Positions 44,959 through 54,232 of a DNA stretch of 64,000 nucleotides are shown piece after piece (the first letter of the stretch is position 1; every line of letters starts with the position of its first letter). Location of the stretch: the NCBI GenBank assembly GCA_017475895.1, contig JAFVEQ010000001.1, positions 28,432 through 92,431 on the forward strand, read 5' to 3'. The translations under genes and the position numbers were made by a program. Source of the stretch: Rickettsiales bacterium. GTDB taxonomy: Bacteria > Pseudomonadota > Alphaproteobacteria > Rickettsiales > UBA1997. The notes beneath the pieces are model-generated. The model was not told where the DNA came from, did no database searches, and saw only the letters and a list, made by a program, of their open reading frames with translations.

Positions 44959-47640
44959 ATGGAAAATATAAACTATTACGACAAATATGTAGAAAATTAC
45001 GCATGTATGAGCAGATTACTTAAATCCGGAAACTATACAGATATAGTACACTATATACAACAAACACCATATGCTCTTGATGATAAAGATAGTCGCAATC
45101 GTGATACTGGCATAATTGAACTTATAGTCCGATACGGAAATGTCGATATATTGAAATATGTAATGGAACAAAAACTAAAAAAAGATCCAAAAATTTTTGA
45201 AAAGAAATATGACTACGGTCGTAACACAAACATACTTCATTTTATAGCCAAATATGGAAACATCGATATGTTGAAATATGTAATAGAACAAAAAAGGGCA
45301 TTAAACGAAGAAGGAAAAGTAGATGTTGATGTAACTGATGTATATGAAACAACACCAACGTTTTTGGCAATTTGTAACGGTAATAATGAAATTGCAAAAT
45401 ATTTAATTGAAGAATGCAATGCCAATGTTAATGTTCTAGATTGCTGGTCAACCCCTATGCTTTACTGTGCAATAAAGAGCGAAAATCTTGAACTAGTAAA
45501 ATATCTTATAGAACACGGAGCTGATATCAATCTACACGGTAGTGATGATAATTCAATGGTTCATAGAGCAGCCTTTTATGGTGCAGACAATATAAGTAAA
45601 TACATTATAGAACAGCAGAATGACCCTAAACAGTTTTATGATAAGGATGGTGTTCCTATGGTCATCAATGCAGTTAAATATGAAAGACTTGACATACTAC
45701 AACATCTTATGAAGAAGCCATTCATCAATATAAATGAGGTTGATAAAGATAATAAAACAGCACTCTATTACGCTTTCTATAGGGACAATCCTAAAATATT
45801 AGATTATTTGTTAAAAAACGGTGCTGATATTAATACAGAAGGTGTAACTGGTCAAAAAATATTAACTGAAGCAATCAAACAAAATAATCTTGATTTTGTA
45901 AATTACTTAACTGAAACAAAACATGTTGATATAAATAATGTAAATGAACACAATCACACACCAATTTATACAGCAGTTCGTAAAAATAATATCGAAATAG
46001 TTAAGTATTTAGCGACAAAAGGTGTTGATGTTAATAAACAATATAAAAATGGTAATACCTTAACCCATAAAGCAATTGAACAAAATAATTTTGAGATGGT
46101 AAAATGTTTAGCCGACAACGGAGCCAAACTTAATATACCAAACAACGACGGAATAACTCCACTACAACAGATGTTTATAACAGATAAAAAAGACATGATA
46201 AATTATCTGCTAAACAATCATAACGAAGAGGTAGAACTTGTATTTAAACTGCGACAGGCAATTGAAAATGAAGACCTTAACACAGTAAAATATCTTGTGG
46301 AAGAAAAAGGAGTTGATGTTAATACAGCATTTTACGATAAAGTAACTCCAGTTCACAAAGCTGTCGAATTGGGAAATATGGAAATAGCAAAGTATCTAAT
46401 TGAGCAAGGTGCAGATATTAACGCAAAAGATAAAGACAATCGTGGTTTAGATCACTATGTTGCGATTGGTGGAAATTTAGAGCTACTGAAATATTTGATA
46501 GAAGAGAAACAGTTTTATACTAACAAAAATAACAACAGCACAAAAGATAAAGAAGGTTGTACTGTAATTCACTATGCTGCTGAAAAAGGAAATCTCGAAA
46601 TGGTAAAATATCTAATGGGTAACGGACTAGCATCAGCAGAACCTGACAACGAGCATAATGCCGTAGTTAACTATGCAGCAAAATCTGGAAATGTTGATTT
46701 ATTAAAGTATTTAGTAGAAGAACACGATGCAAAAGTGGACGTTCATAATATGTATCACGAAACCCCACTTCATTTTGCCACTAAAAATAAACATCTTGAT
46801 GCGGTAAAATATTTAGTAGAAAATGGAGCAAATGTTAATAACAAAGATTATTTGTTCAATCATAGTCCAATTTATTATGCGCTTAGAGACGAAAACATAG
46901 ATATACTAAAATATCTAATGGAGAACGGAATTGACACTGATACACCACAAGGATACAACAAAACAACTATATTACACGATGCTGCACGTGTGGGAAATTT
47001 AGAGGCCATAAAATATCTAGTGGATGAAAAAGGATTTGATATCAATAATAGACCAGATAAATACAATTTTACAATACTTCAAAGAGCAGTCCAATCGAAA
47101 AATATTGAACTACTAAGATATTTAATTGAAGAAAAGGGTCTTGACGTCAATGCTACAAATGCATATGGCTATACAGCACTTCATGATGCAGTCGTCAATG
47201 ATAGTATAGAAGAAGCTGATGTGGTAATTAATACAATAAAATTTTTAATAGACCATGGTGCCAACATTAATGCTAAAGACATGGAAGGTGGTACAATATT
47301 ACACCATGCAGCAAGAAGTGCAAGTATCGATGTAATAAAGTATTTAGTGGAAGAAAAGGGGCTTGATGTTAATGTGGAAGATAAATATCATGAGACCCCT
47401 CTCCAGTGGGTTGCCGCCATACCAGAAAATGAACATAAGGCACATTATCTGAAAACCAGAATGAGGTTACAGAGACAGGAAAATCAACAAAGAGATAACA
47501 ACGAAGAACAACCACAACAGGTACAGGAACATCCTGAAGAATTAAGAAGAGAACAGTTACAGTTACTTAGAAACATGGAACTGGCCGCCAATGAAGGTTT
47601 TGGTGAACTTGAAAATGAAGTTGTGAATATGGGTAGATAG
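44959..47640 (+). CDS. Large ankyrin repeat protein 4
   Basis: 893 residues, the largest of the array and intact. More than twenty ankyrin repeats run from about residue 45 to 830, many with the motif 'K-YLVEE-KG-DVN'. The last 60 residues are Gln/Glu/Arg-rich and probably helical. No signal peptide or membrane span. Ribosome-binding site AAGG. Possible effector or scaffold; no sequence proof of export. Confidence 0.9.
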   Translation: MENINYYDKYVENYACMSRLLKSGNYTDIVHYIQQTPYALDDKDSRNRDTGIIELIVRYGNVDILKYVMEQKLKKDPKIFEKKYDYGRNTNILHFIAKYGNIDMLKYVIEQKRALNEEGKVDVDVTDVYETTPTFLAICNGNNEIAKYLIEECNANVNVLDCWSTPMLYCAIKSENLELVKYLIEHGADINLHGSDDNSMVHRAAFYGADNISKYIIEQQNDPKQFYDKDGVPMVINAVKYERLDILQHLMKKPFININEVDKDNKTALYYAFYRDNPKILDYLLKNGADINTEGVTGQKILTEAIKQNNLDFVNYLTETKHVDINNVNEHNHTPIYTAVRKNNIEIVKYLATKGVDVNKQYKNGNTLTHKAIEQNNFEMVKCLADNGAKLNIPNNDGITPLQQMFITDKKDMINYLLNNHNEEVELVFKLRQAIENEDLNTVKYLVEEKGVDVNTAFYDKVTPVHKAVELGNMEIAKYLIEQGADINAKDKDNRGLDHYVAIGGNLELLKYLIEEKQFYTNKNNNSTKDKEGCTVIHYAAEKGNLEMVKYLMGNGLASAEPDNEHNAVVNYAAKSGNVDLLKYLVEEHDAKVDVHNMYHETPLHFATKNKHLDAVKYLVENGANVNNKDYLFNHSPIYYALRDENIDILKYLMENGIDTDTPQGYNKTTILHDAARVGNLEAIKYLVDEKGFDINNRPDKYNFTILQRAVQSKNIELLRYLIEEKGLDVNATNAYGYTALHDAVVNDSIEEADVVINTIKFLIDHGANINAKDMEGGTILHHAARSASIDVIKYLVEEKGLDVNVEDKYHETPLQWVAAIPENEHKAHYLKTRMRLQRQENQQRDNNEEQPQQVQEHPEELRREQLQLLRNMELAANEGFGELENEVVNMGR

Positions 47641-47646
47641 TAATTA

Positions 47647-47680
47647 CTATAAACAGATGATTTCATTCATCTGTTTATAG
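47647..47680 (+). terminator. Hairpin after ankyrin gene 4
   Basis: 14-bp perfect stem CTATAAACAGATGA (47647-47660) / TCATCTGTTTATAG (47667-47680), 6-nt loop. No T run on the plus side. No separate promoter is visible for ankyrin gene 5, so partial readthrough is likely. Confidence 0.6.
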
Positions 47681-47716
47681 CTAAATATAATTTATTAAAG
47701 AAATAAGGTAATTAAA

Positions 47717-48286
47717 ATGACTAAAGAAGTCGGAAAAAATAAAAAGTTGGAAATAGTCAACAAAAAAATTGAGTATATAAAAAGAGAACCAATGTCGGCT
47801 GATTATAAATCTAATAATCAAGCACTAGCTGCGGCTCGTCGTAAAAATTTTACTGCAGTAAAAAATCTTATAGAAAAGGATTTAGTTGATATTAACGCAA
47901 CACGTGGCAAATATAAATACAATATGCTTCACTTTGCAGTCTATTATAAGAATCTAGAAATGATTGAATTTTTACTGCAACATGGAGCTGACCCAAACGC
48001 AATGGATGCAGTTGGCAACACACCTCTTCACATAGCAACTTTGTTAAAAAGTGATGAAGGAATAGATGAAGTAGTAGGTAAAATGGCTAAATGTCTAATC
48101 GATCACGGTGCTAACATTGTCACATTAAACAGACACAGACACACTCCATACCAATGTACCGTCAAAACAGGTAAAATTGGATTGGCAGAATATCTAAGGT
48201 TGAAACAGGAGGAGCGTGGTTTAGAAAACGCAAATCAAGATTTTAATAAAATGAGTATAAAACAGTATTGTCAAAATATAAAATAA
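47717..48286 (+). CDS. Small ankyrin repeat protein 5
   Basis: 189 residues. Lys-rich N-terminal 25 residues, then about four ankyrin repeats ('YNMLHFAVYYKNLEMIEFLLQHGADPNA', 'GNTPLHIATLLKSD'). The leader AATAAGGTAATTAAA is the same as that of ankyrin gene 2. Probably expressed by readthrough from gene 4. Confidence 0.88.
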   Translation: MTKEVGKNKKLEIVNKKIEYIKREPMSADYKSNNQALAAARRKNFTAVKNLIEKDLVDINATRGKYKYNMLHFAVYYKNLEMIEFLLQHGADPNAMDAVGNTPLHIATLLKSDEGIDEVVGKMAKCLIDHGANIVTLNRHRHTPYQCTVKTGKIGLAEYLRLKQEERGLENANQDFNKMSIKQYCQNIK

Positions 48287-48289
48287 ATG

Positions 48290-48317
48290 TGGACTTTAAT
48301 TTATTATTTGTTATAAT
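48290..48317 (+). promoter_or_regulatory. Promoter of the small membrane protein gene
   Basis: TGGACT (48290-48295), 16 nt, TATAAT (48312-48317), 27 nt before ATG 48344. Confidence 0.6.
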
Positions 48318-48343
48318 CGTAGCATTGAAAAACCATTCCAAAC

Positions 48344-48607
48344 ATGAAAGAAATATTTAAAAAAATATTACAAAATAAGAAGTTTGTTGTAACTGTAGAA
48401 TTAATAGCATTGTTGACAGCTGTTTTTAATAGTGCCTACATTGCTATATATTCACCAAATATAAATTATTTCTTGTATTTTTTTGTATATTGTTTCAATT
48501 CAACCACGGGACTTCTGTCTGCTATAGCAAGAGGAAGTGTTTCAATTGCTCTGATGAATGTATTTTATACAGTTATTAATGTTATAGGTCTAGTTAGAGC
48601 TCTGTAA
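48344..48607 (+). CDS. Small membrane protein, possibly CBU_0592-like
   Basis: 87 residues. Basic N-terminus ('MKEIFKKILQNKKF'), then two or three hydrophobic helices (about 15-37, 42-62, 67-86) joined by short loops. The pattern 'NSTTGLLSAIARGS...LMNVFYTVINVIGLVR' resembles the CBU_0592-like membrane family. The function of that family is unknown. The last 14 nt overlap the convergent xseA. Confidence 0.6.
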   Translation: MKEIFKKILQNKKFVVTVELIALLTAVFNSAYIAIYSPNINYFLYFFVYCFNSTTGLLSAIARGSVSIALMNVFYTVINVIGLVRAL

Positions 48608-49721
48608 TTTCTCCAATAACAATATCAAAGCATTTATTATAAATTTCAACGCTAATCCTGTCACCCTTTGACAGTTTCGTGTTGGAGTTTATTATTTTGT
48701 TATCTTTTTTCACCAGAGCATAACCAAGTTTTAAAATCTTATTTCTATCAATCGCCGACAGTCTAATTTTAGCCAGAGAAAATCTACGCCCCTTGTCCGT
48801 AAAGCTACACCCTACAGCCCTAATTATTCCATTAAATATATTAATAATTTTATCTTCAAATGAATTATATTTACGATAAACCGTTAAAATAATTTTTCTA
48901 AAAACATAGTTTAATTTTTTTTCCAGTTCGCTTTTTAGCGGAGCTAAAAATTCCGCAACCGCAGTAGGTGTAGGTAATCTTAAATCGGCTACATAATCAA
49001 TTATTGTCCAGTCAATTTCATGACCTACGGCGGATATAATTGGCACATTTGATTTAAAAACCTCTCTAGCTAACTCCTCGCTATTGAAACACATTAAATC
49101 CTCCATAGAACCACCACCTCTGGTTATTACTATAGTATCAACTTTTTCAACCTCGTTAAAATATTTTATTCCGTTGATTATACTTTTATCGGCCATTTGT
49201 CCCTGAACTAAAGACGGATACAATATTATATTGTCTATAATCAATCTATCCCTAAGTCTAACCTCTATATCCTTTATTGCCGCACCATTTTTAGCGGTTA
49301 TAATACCAAGATTTTTTATGGGTCTTTTTATTATTTTTTTATGTTTTGCATCAAATAATCCTTCAGCCTCAAGTTTTTTCTTTCTGTCTTCTATTATTTT
49401 TAATAGACTTCCCTTTTCATTTATTTCAATCTTTTCGGCTATTATTTGGTAATTTGACCTATCTTTATAAATGGTCAATCTACCATATACTAAAACATTA
49501 AAACCATCCTCCAGTAGTGTGTTTTTATTTTGTGAACTTTTAAATAATACCACATTTATTAGCGAGTTTTCATCCTTCAGATTAAAATATATGTGTCCGC
49601 TGGTGGAAAGCTTACAACCACTTATCTCACCAACCACTTTTATGTAGTAAAACGCCCCCTCAATGACTGTTTTTATTGAGTTGACTAATTCACTTACCGT
49701 GTACTGTGGTATCAGTTCCAT
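48594..49721 (-). CDS. xseA: Exodeoxyribonuclease VII large subunit
   Basis: 375 residues, shorter than the usual 400-450. N-terminal OB fold ('VVGEISGCKLSTSGHIYFNLKD'), catalytic core 'LGIITAKNGAAIKDIEVRL' and 'VITRGGGSMEDLMCFNSEELA', 'SAVGHEIDWTIIDYVADLRLPTPTAVAEFL', then a reduced coiled coil. Degrades single-stranded DNA with XseB, which is not in this window. 2 nt after rpe. Confidence 0.93.
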   Translation of the reverse strand: MELIPQYTVSELVNSIKTVIEGAFYYIKVVGEISGCKLSTSGHIYFNLKDENSLINVVLFKSSQNKNTLLEDGFNVLVYGRLTIYKDRSNYQIIAEKIEINEKGSLLKIIEDRKKKLEAEGLFDAKHKKIIKRPIKNLGIITAKNGAAIKDIEVRLRDRLIIDNIILYPSLVQGQMADKSIINGIKYFNEVEKVDTIVITRGGGSMEDLMCFNSEELAREVFKSNVPIISAVGHEIDWTIIDYVADLRLPTPTAVAEFLAPLKSELEKKLNYVFRKIILTVYRKYNSFEDKIINIFNGIIRAVGCSFTDKGRRFSLAKIRLSAIDRNKILKLGYALVKKDNKIINSNTKLSKGDRISVEIYNKCFDIVIGEITEL

Positions 49722-49723
49722 AA

Positions 49724-50368
49724 CTACCTTTTTAGGCTGTTAATGGCAACATTATAATCACTTGCTTTAAATATATATGAACCGGCCACCAAAACATTAG
49801 CACCGGCTTTAATTACATCCTTAGCTGTTTCGTTATTGATACCGCCATCCACCTCTAGATCAATGTTCTTCTCACATTCATCAATCATTTTTCTGACATT
49901 TTGAATTTTTTTCAACTGCGATTTTATAAAACTTTGTCCACCAAAACCAGGATTTACAGTCATAATTAACACCTGATCCAAATCGTTCAATATATACTTT
50001 AGGACATCTTCAGTTGTGGTCGGCACCAGCGATAGACCGGCCTTAACACCACTATTTTTAATCGCCTGAATTGTTCTTTCCACATGAACGCATGATTCAT
50101 AGTGAATTGTGATTATATCCGCTCCAGCATCCACCATAGGCGAAATATAATCATCCGGATTATTCACCATCAGATGCACGTCAAAAATTTTATCCGTATG
50201 TTTTCTTATATCCTTAACAAGTTTTGTACCAAATGTCAAATTTGGCACAAAATGCCCGTCCATAACATCAATATGTATATAGTCCGCACTTTCTAATTTT
50301 TGTATTTCATCTTTTAATATTGAAAAATCTGCAGATAGTATAGACGGAGATATTTTTATTTTATTCAT
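49724..50368 (-). CDS. rpe: Ribulose-phosphate 3-epimerase
   Basis: 214 residues. TIM barrel with metal-binding motifs 'SPSILSADF', 'HIDVMDGHFVPNLTFG', 'DVHLMV', 'VNPGFGGQSF' and 'EVDGGINNETA'. Interconverts ribulose 5-phosphate and xylulose 5-phosphate. Operon with xseA. Confidence 0.96.
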   Translation of the reverse strand: MNKIKISPSILSADFSILKDEIQKLESADYIHIDVMDGHFVPNLTFGTKLVKDIRKHTDKIFDVHLMVNNPDDYISPMVDAGADIITIHYESCVHVERTIQAIKNSGVKAGLSLVPTTTEDVLKYILNDLDQVLIMTVNPGFGGQSFIKSQLKKIQNVRKMIDECEKNIDLEVDGGINNETAKDVIKAGANVLVAGSYIFKASDYNVAINSLKR

Positions 50369-50422
50369 TATGTCAACTTAATTCAATTTCCTATATGAAG
50401 GATATTTTTTATTTTTGTAAAA

Positions 50423-53400
50423 TCAATTTAAATCATACTTTTTAAATACTTCTTTTTTCATGTTTTCCAATTCTGTCTCGTTTTCATTCTGTTTAATCTC
50501 TTCTTCAATTTTTTCAATTTTATCAACTATTTGTTTTTGTATTTCAAGCGATGGAATAAGAATTTTCATTTTTGATAAATACTGAGAAAAGTGTCTTTTA
50601 TAAACTTTATTGTCTGGAATATCTAAACACTTACACAAATAATATAAATACTTTGTCGAGATAATATTCTCCTTACCATTAAAAACAACAGTTCCATCAG
50701 CGCCACGAACAAAATTAAAATCAACGTACTTAAATACACAATTATGGTCCCCAAAAATAATAGCTGGTACATCCGTTATTCTATCCTTATAATCAACATC
50801 AATATAACCATTTATAAATTCTATATCTTGAGAAATTATCGGGGTATTACCCTCCTTTTTAAAATCACTTTTTTTAATTTTAATACCATTTATTCTATTT
50901 ATTACATTTTCAAATATATATTCCCTAACTTCAAAATTTCTTTCATCAAACAACTTTTTAATTTCATTGTTTAATTCACTTACTCTTTGTTTCCTTCTCT
51001 CTATCTCTTTTTCAATTTTATCTAATTCTTCAACAACGTTTTGTTGTATTTCAATGGGTGGAAGAGGGAGTTGTAAATTTTTTAAATCATCCGGATAGAC
51101 ATGTGGTTGTGATATTCCACGTGCTAATGAATAAATCAAATTTTGATTTTTTTTCAAAAAATAATAAATACATTTTAACGTATAACTATTATTAATGGTT
51201 ATAATAGAGCAATCAGATGCCCAAATTGGATAATCATGATACCATACATAACCGGCAGAGCCAGAAGCTGAAACCGTTATAGTATTACAATCATAATTAC
51301 TTTTATAATAATTGTATGGACTTTTAGTCCCGCCAGCTATAACCGGAATATTACCAATACTTTGTTTGGCAATTTTTTCAGTTAAACTTTTACCTTTTTC
51401 CACATTAGCAATTTCCCCTAGCCTAACCAACCCCCATTTTGAATTAATAACATCAACATTTTTTCTAATGTTGTTTAAATTCAAACTTTTATCAAAAGTA
51501 CAGTTTTCAAAATTCATCAATTGCCATAAATTAACAAAATCAATATGTCCTTTTAATGAATGATTACTATTTTCCTCATTTATATGATCAATTTCTTCTT
51601 TTAAATTACAACTATCAAAATTCCTCAAAATGTAACTACTTAATTTTGTATTATCATACTTATCAATTTCATTATAGAGTTTTGAAATTATTCTATTTTC
51701 ACTATCTCTATAAACTTTTATTCCCTGTTGTCCTTTTCTATTACTAAACTCATAACCATAAAAAGCTTTTTCTTCATCTTTTTCTTTTGATTTACCAATT
51801 ACAATGCTTTGACTGTATGTTAAAATAAAATACAACAATTTTTGTTTTTCAATTTCTCTAATTTTTTCCTTCATAAATTCAATTTTATCAATTTTTTTAT
51901 TCTTCACTCTTTCCCAATTATTAAAAAATAATTTTTCATATTCTTTGAAAATATCAATATTTCTAGTTGTTTCTATTGGATTATAATCAATAATTCTTAA
52001 ATACTCGTCAATGTTAATATTATAAATAGTGTTAGAATATTTTGAAAAAACTTTTTCAATACCATTTATTGTTATATCTTGTTTTGTATTAAAAAATTGT
52101 TCTATATAATTTAAAATTATAGCACTGGTACTTTTAATTTTTTCTAAAAAGAAAATTGTAGTTTTTGTTCCTGTGGCCATAAATGCATTATTTCCCATAT
52201 CTAACATAGCTACAATCCTAAAATTCTGTAAAATTATTTCTCTTGCTTTTTCGTGCAATCCAGAATTTGTAAGTAAACTGGTTGGTAAAATTATTCCAAC
52301 TTTACCGCCAATTTTTAAAAGTTGTTTCATTCTTTTAACAAACAAAACCTCTATTTCATCGCTATTATCTGTAAAATTATTAAATAAATCAAAACTATTC
52401 TTGCCATCAATAACATAATTTTTAAACGCCTTTACTGAATATGGCGGATTTGATATTAATAAATCAAAATTTTCATTATCTTTACTATTAACTTTTAATT
52501 TTCCAACATATTCTTCACTATTTTTAAAACTTCCCAAACCATCACTTGCTATTAAATTAGCGTCCCTGTCTCCATTTAAAAAACAGGCAATCTTACTAGC
52601 TTTAACAAGTCTTTTGTCTTTATCTATACCATAAACATATTCTTTTGCCCAATTATTATAACCTATTTTATAACTTCTTAAATTATCTTTTTGTGTTCTG
52701 TTTAATTCAATTTCACTAATATTATTATTTATTATATTTTGTACCTCTTCCATCAATTCAGTTAAAAAATGTCCCGTCCCGCAGGCAAAATCTATACTAT
52801 ATGGTAAAAAATTATTTTCACCACTACTAATTTTATTTTTTATAATATTTTCAAGTGGTATTGATGATATAATAAATCTACATAATGGAATAGGAGTAAA
52901 AAATTGTCCACTCTCCTGTTTTAAACTATCATTTAATAATTTTTCAAAAAAATCTCCCAAAAATTGGTGTTTTTGCGTATATCTCAGTCTGTATTCCTGT
53001 AAAATTGTTATTATTTCTTTTAAAATATTTGTGTTGAATCTAAAATCTTTATCATCATAAATATCAATAAAATTAAATTCTTGTGTCTTTTTAATTCTCA
53101 GATATTCTATTTGCTCCTTTGCACTTTGTTTACTCTTTTCATTAATAATACTATTCAATAAATTTTCTATTTCACTACTATCAAAATCTAGAATTTTAAT
53201 ACCTAAAAACTGTCTCATACCACTGTTATAAAGATTATTTAATCTTATTAACAAATCTTTATCATCTTCATTATATTTAACCTGAAATTGCGTTTCTACA
53301 TCTCTTTCTTCTTGCTCATCCGTAATTTTACACAAGAATAGATTCATCATTTTATTAAATGCGTTAGGTTTATCAGAAACACAATTATGTCTTAAAATTT

Positions 53401-53491
53401 CTAAAAAATTATTATATATTTTATTACCACTTTCTTTTTCAAGTATTTTTAAGTTGCTTGTTGTTATATTTTTAGAAATACACTTAAACAA
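50423..53491 (-). CDS. Methylase and specificity part of a type IIG-like restriction enzyme (same gene as 53771-54121)
   Basis: 1,022 residues. N6-adenine methyltransferase domain (about 180-480) with SAM motif 'DFACGTGHFLTEL' and catalytic 'NPPYSVKAF'. Two type I S-subunit-like target recognition domains follow: about 695-870 ('WGLVRLGEIANVEKGKSL', 'LPLPPIEIQQNVVEEL') and about 880-1000 ('LIPSLEIQKQIVDKI'). The first codon here is a TTG inside the coding frame, without a ribosome-binding site. The first internal ATG is far downstream. So this is not a free-standing methylase but the continuation of the nuclease domain upstream, cut off by frameshifts. The full enzyme would be about 1,230 residues. 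Confidence 0.88.
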   Translation of the reverse strand: MFKCISKNITTSNLKILEKESGNKIYNNFLEILRHNCVSDKPNAFNKMMNLFLCKITDEQEERDVETQFQVKYNEDDKDLLIRLNNLYNSGMRQFLGIKILDFDSSEIENLLNSIINEKSKQSAKEQIEYLRIKKTQEFNFIDIYDDKDFRFNTNILKEIITILQEYRLRYTQKHQFLGDFFEKLLNDSLKQESGQFFTPIPLCRFIISSIPLENIIKNKISSGENNFLPYSIDFACGTGHFLTELMEEVQNIINNNISEIELNRTQKDNLRSYKIGYNNWAKEYVYGIDKDKRLVKASKIACFLNGDRDANLIASDGLGSFKNSEEYVGKLKVNSKDNENFDLLISNPPYSVKAFKNYVIDGKNSFDLFNNFTDNSDEIEVLFVKRMKQLLKIGGKVGIILPTSLLTNSGLHEKAREIILQNFRIVAMLDMGNNAFMATGTKTTIFFLEKIKSTSAIILNYIEQFFNTKQDITINGIEKVFSKYSNTIYNINIDEYLRIIDYNPIETTRNIDIFKEYEKLFFNNWERVKNKKIDKIEFMKEKIREIEKQKLLYFILTYSQSIVIGKSKEKDEEKAFYGYEFSNRKGQQGIKVYRDSENRIISKLYNEIDKYDNTKLSSYILRNFDSCNLKEEIDHINEENSNHSLKGHIDFVNLWQLMNFENCTFDKSLNLNNIRKNVDVINSKWGLVRLGEIANVEKGKSLTEKIAKQSIGNIPVIAGGTKSPYNYYKSNYDCNTITVSASGSAGYVWYHDYPIWASDCSIITINNSYTLKCIYYFLKKNQNLIYSLARGISQPHVYPDDLKNLQLPLPPIEIQQNVVEELDKIEKEIERRKQRVSELNNEIKKLFDERNFEVREYIFENVINRINGIKIKKSDFKKEGNTPIISQDIEFINGYIDVDYKDRITDVPAIIFGDHNCVFKYVDFNFVRGADGTVVFNGKENIISTKYLYYLCKCLDIPDNKVYKRHFSQYLSKMKILIPSLEIQKQIVDKIEKIEEEIKQNENETELENMKKEVFKKYDLN

Positions 53492-53609
53492 CGGAACGTT
53501 GTCTTCAAAAATACCAGTTTCTTTAAACTCTTTATTCCAATACGTAAATCTTTCCTGTTGGTTTAATCCCTTCCATTGTTCTATCTTGTTCTCAATTATT
53601 AGGCTTTTA

Positions 53610-53770
53610 AAATATAACCCCCCCCCCCACAGCTTCTGTAATATTTGATGTATACAGACAAATTGCTACGCTATCTTGTTCTTGTTGTAGATAGGAAAAT
53701 AATTGTCCTCCATCCTTTTCCATATTTTTCTTTTCTTTTTCAAATTCTCCACCAAATGTTTTACATTCAA
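53610..53770 (-). other. Middle segment of the restriction enzyme, out of frame
   Basis: In the third minus frame this stretch reads 'LIECKTFGGEFEKEKKNMEK', then 'GGQLFSYLQQEQDSVAICLY', ending in the poly-G run and TAA at 53607-53609. It supplies the E-x-K half of the PD-(D/E)XK nuclease site. It is joined to the upstream part by one extra T at 53773-53778, and to the downstream part by ten instead of eleven G's. Confidence 0.8.
53618..53628 (-). repeat. G11 homopolymer (C11 on plus), candidate phase-variation switch
   Basis: Eleven C's on the plus strand, by far the longest G/C run in an AT-rich window. Ten (or seven, thirteen) G's keep the reading frame into the methylase; eleven cause a stop four codons later. 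Poly-G runs of this length switch restriction and surface genes in Helicobacter and Campylobacter. Confidence 0.85.
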
Positions 53771-54121
53771 TCAAAAAATACTTTTATTATTATCATCTAT
53801 AACCTGTATATCACAATAACCTTTACCACTATGTCCTAAACCCCAATCCTTTTCTAAAACTATGTTTTTTGCTTTATAACCTTTTTCTAACAACCTATTG
53901 ACACACTCTAAAACTACAAAATTTTCCTCTTGATTAAAATTGCTTGTGGTTTCTCTACAAACACTTATACCAAAATCTTTGTATTTTATCTTTGAATTTT
54001 TTGCATTTTTATCATCAATATCCACCTCTAAAACATCATCTTTATATTTTTTAATATATGTATTTTCCGTTCCATTTTTTGCTACAAATCCAAGTAGTTT
54101 CAATCTATTTATAAAATCCAT
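53771..54121 (-). CDS. N-terminal nuclease part of the type IIG-like restriction enzyme
   Basis: 116 residues, with a sensible ATG start. 'GHSGKGYCDIQVIDDNNKSIF' followed, one frame over, by 'LIECK' makes a PD-(D/E)XK endonuclease site (D ... E-C-K) of the HSDR_N type. The frame breaks exactly inside this site, at an A6 run on plus (53773-53778); one more base restores it. Divergent from folA, with a 111-nt AT-rich spacer. Confidence 0.75.
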   Translation of the reverse strand: MDFINRLKLLGFVAKNGTENTYIKKYKDDVLEVDIDDKNAKNSKIKYKDFGISVCRETTSNFNQEENFVVLECVNRLLEKGYKAKNIVLEKDWGLGHSGKGYCDIQVIDDNNKSIF

Positions 54122-54176
54122 TTTGTTACAAATAATATGTCATATTTATATAAAAAAATAAACTTTTTATTCAATA

Positions 54177-54204
54177 TTGCAATATTTTTTTAAAAATATA
54201 CAAT
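54177..54204 (+). promoter_or_regulatory. Promoter of folA
   Basis: TTGCAA (54177-54182), 16 nt, TACAAT (54199-54204), 28 nt before ATG 54233. Confidence 0.65.
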
Positions 54205-54232
54205 TGAAAATATAAATAAAAATAGCAAAAAT

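Noticed and set aside
50423-53491. Free-standing methylase gene starting at 53491
   Set aside because: The codon is TTG, has no ribosome-binding site and continues in frame with the upstream nuclease part once the homopolymer runs are corrected.
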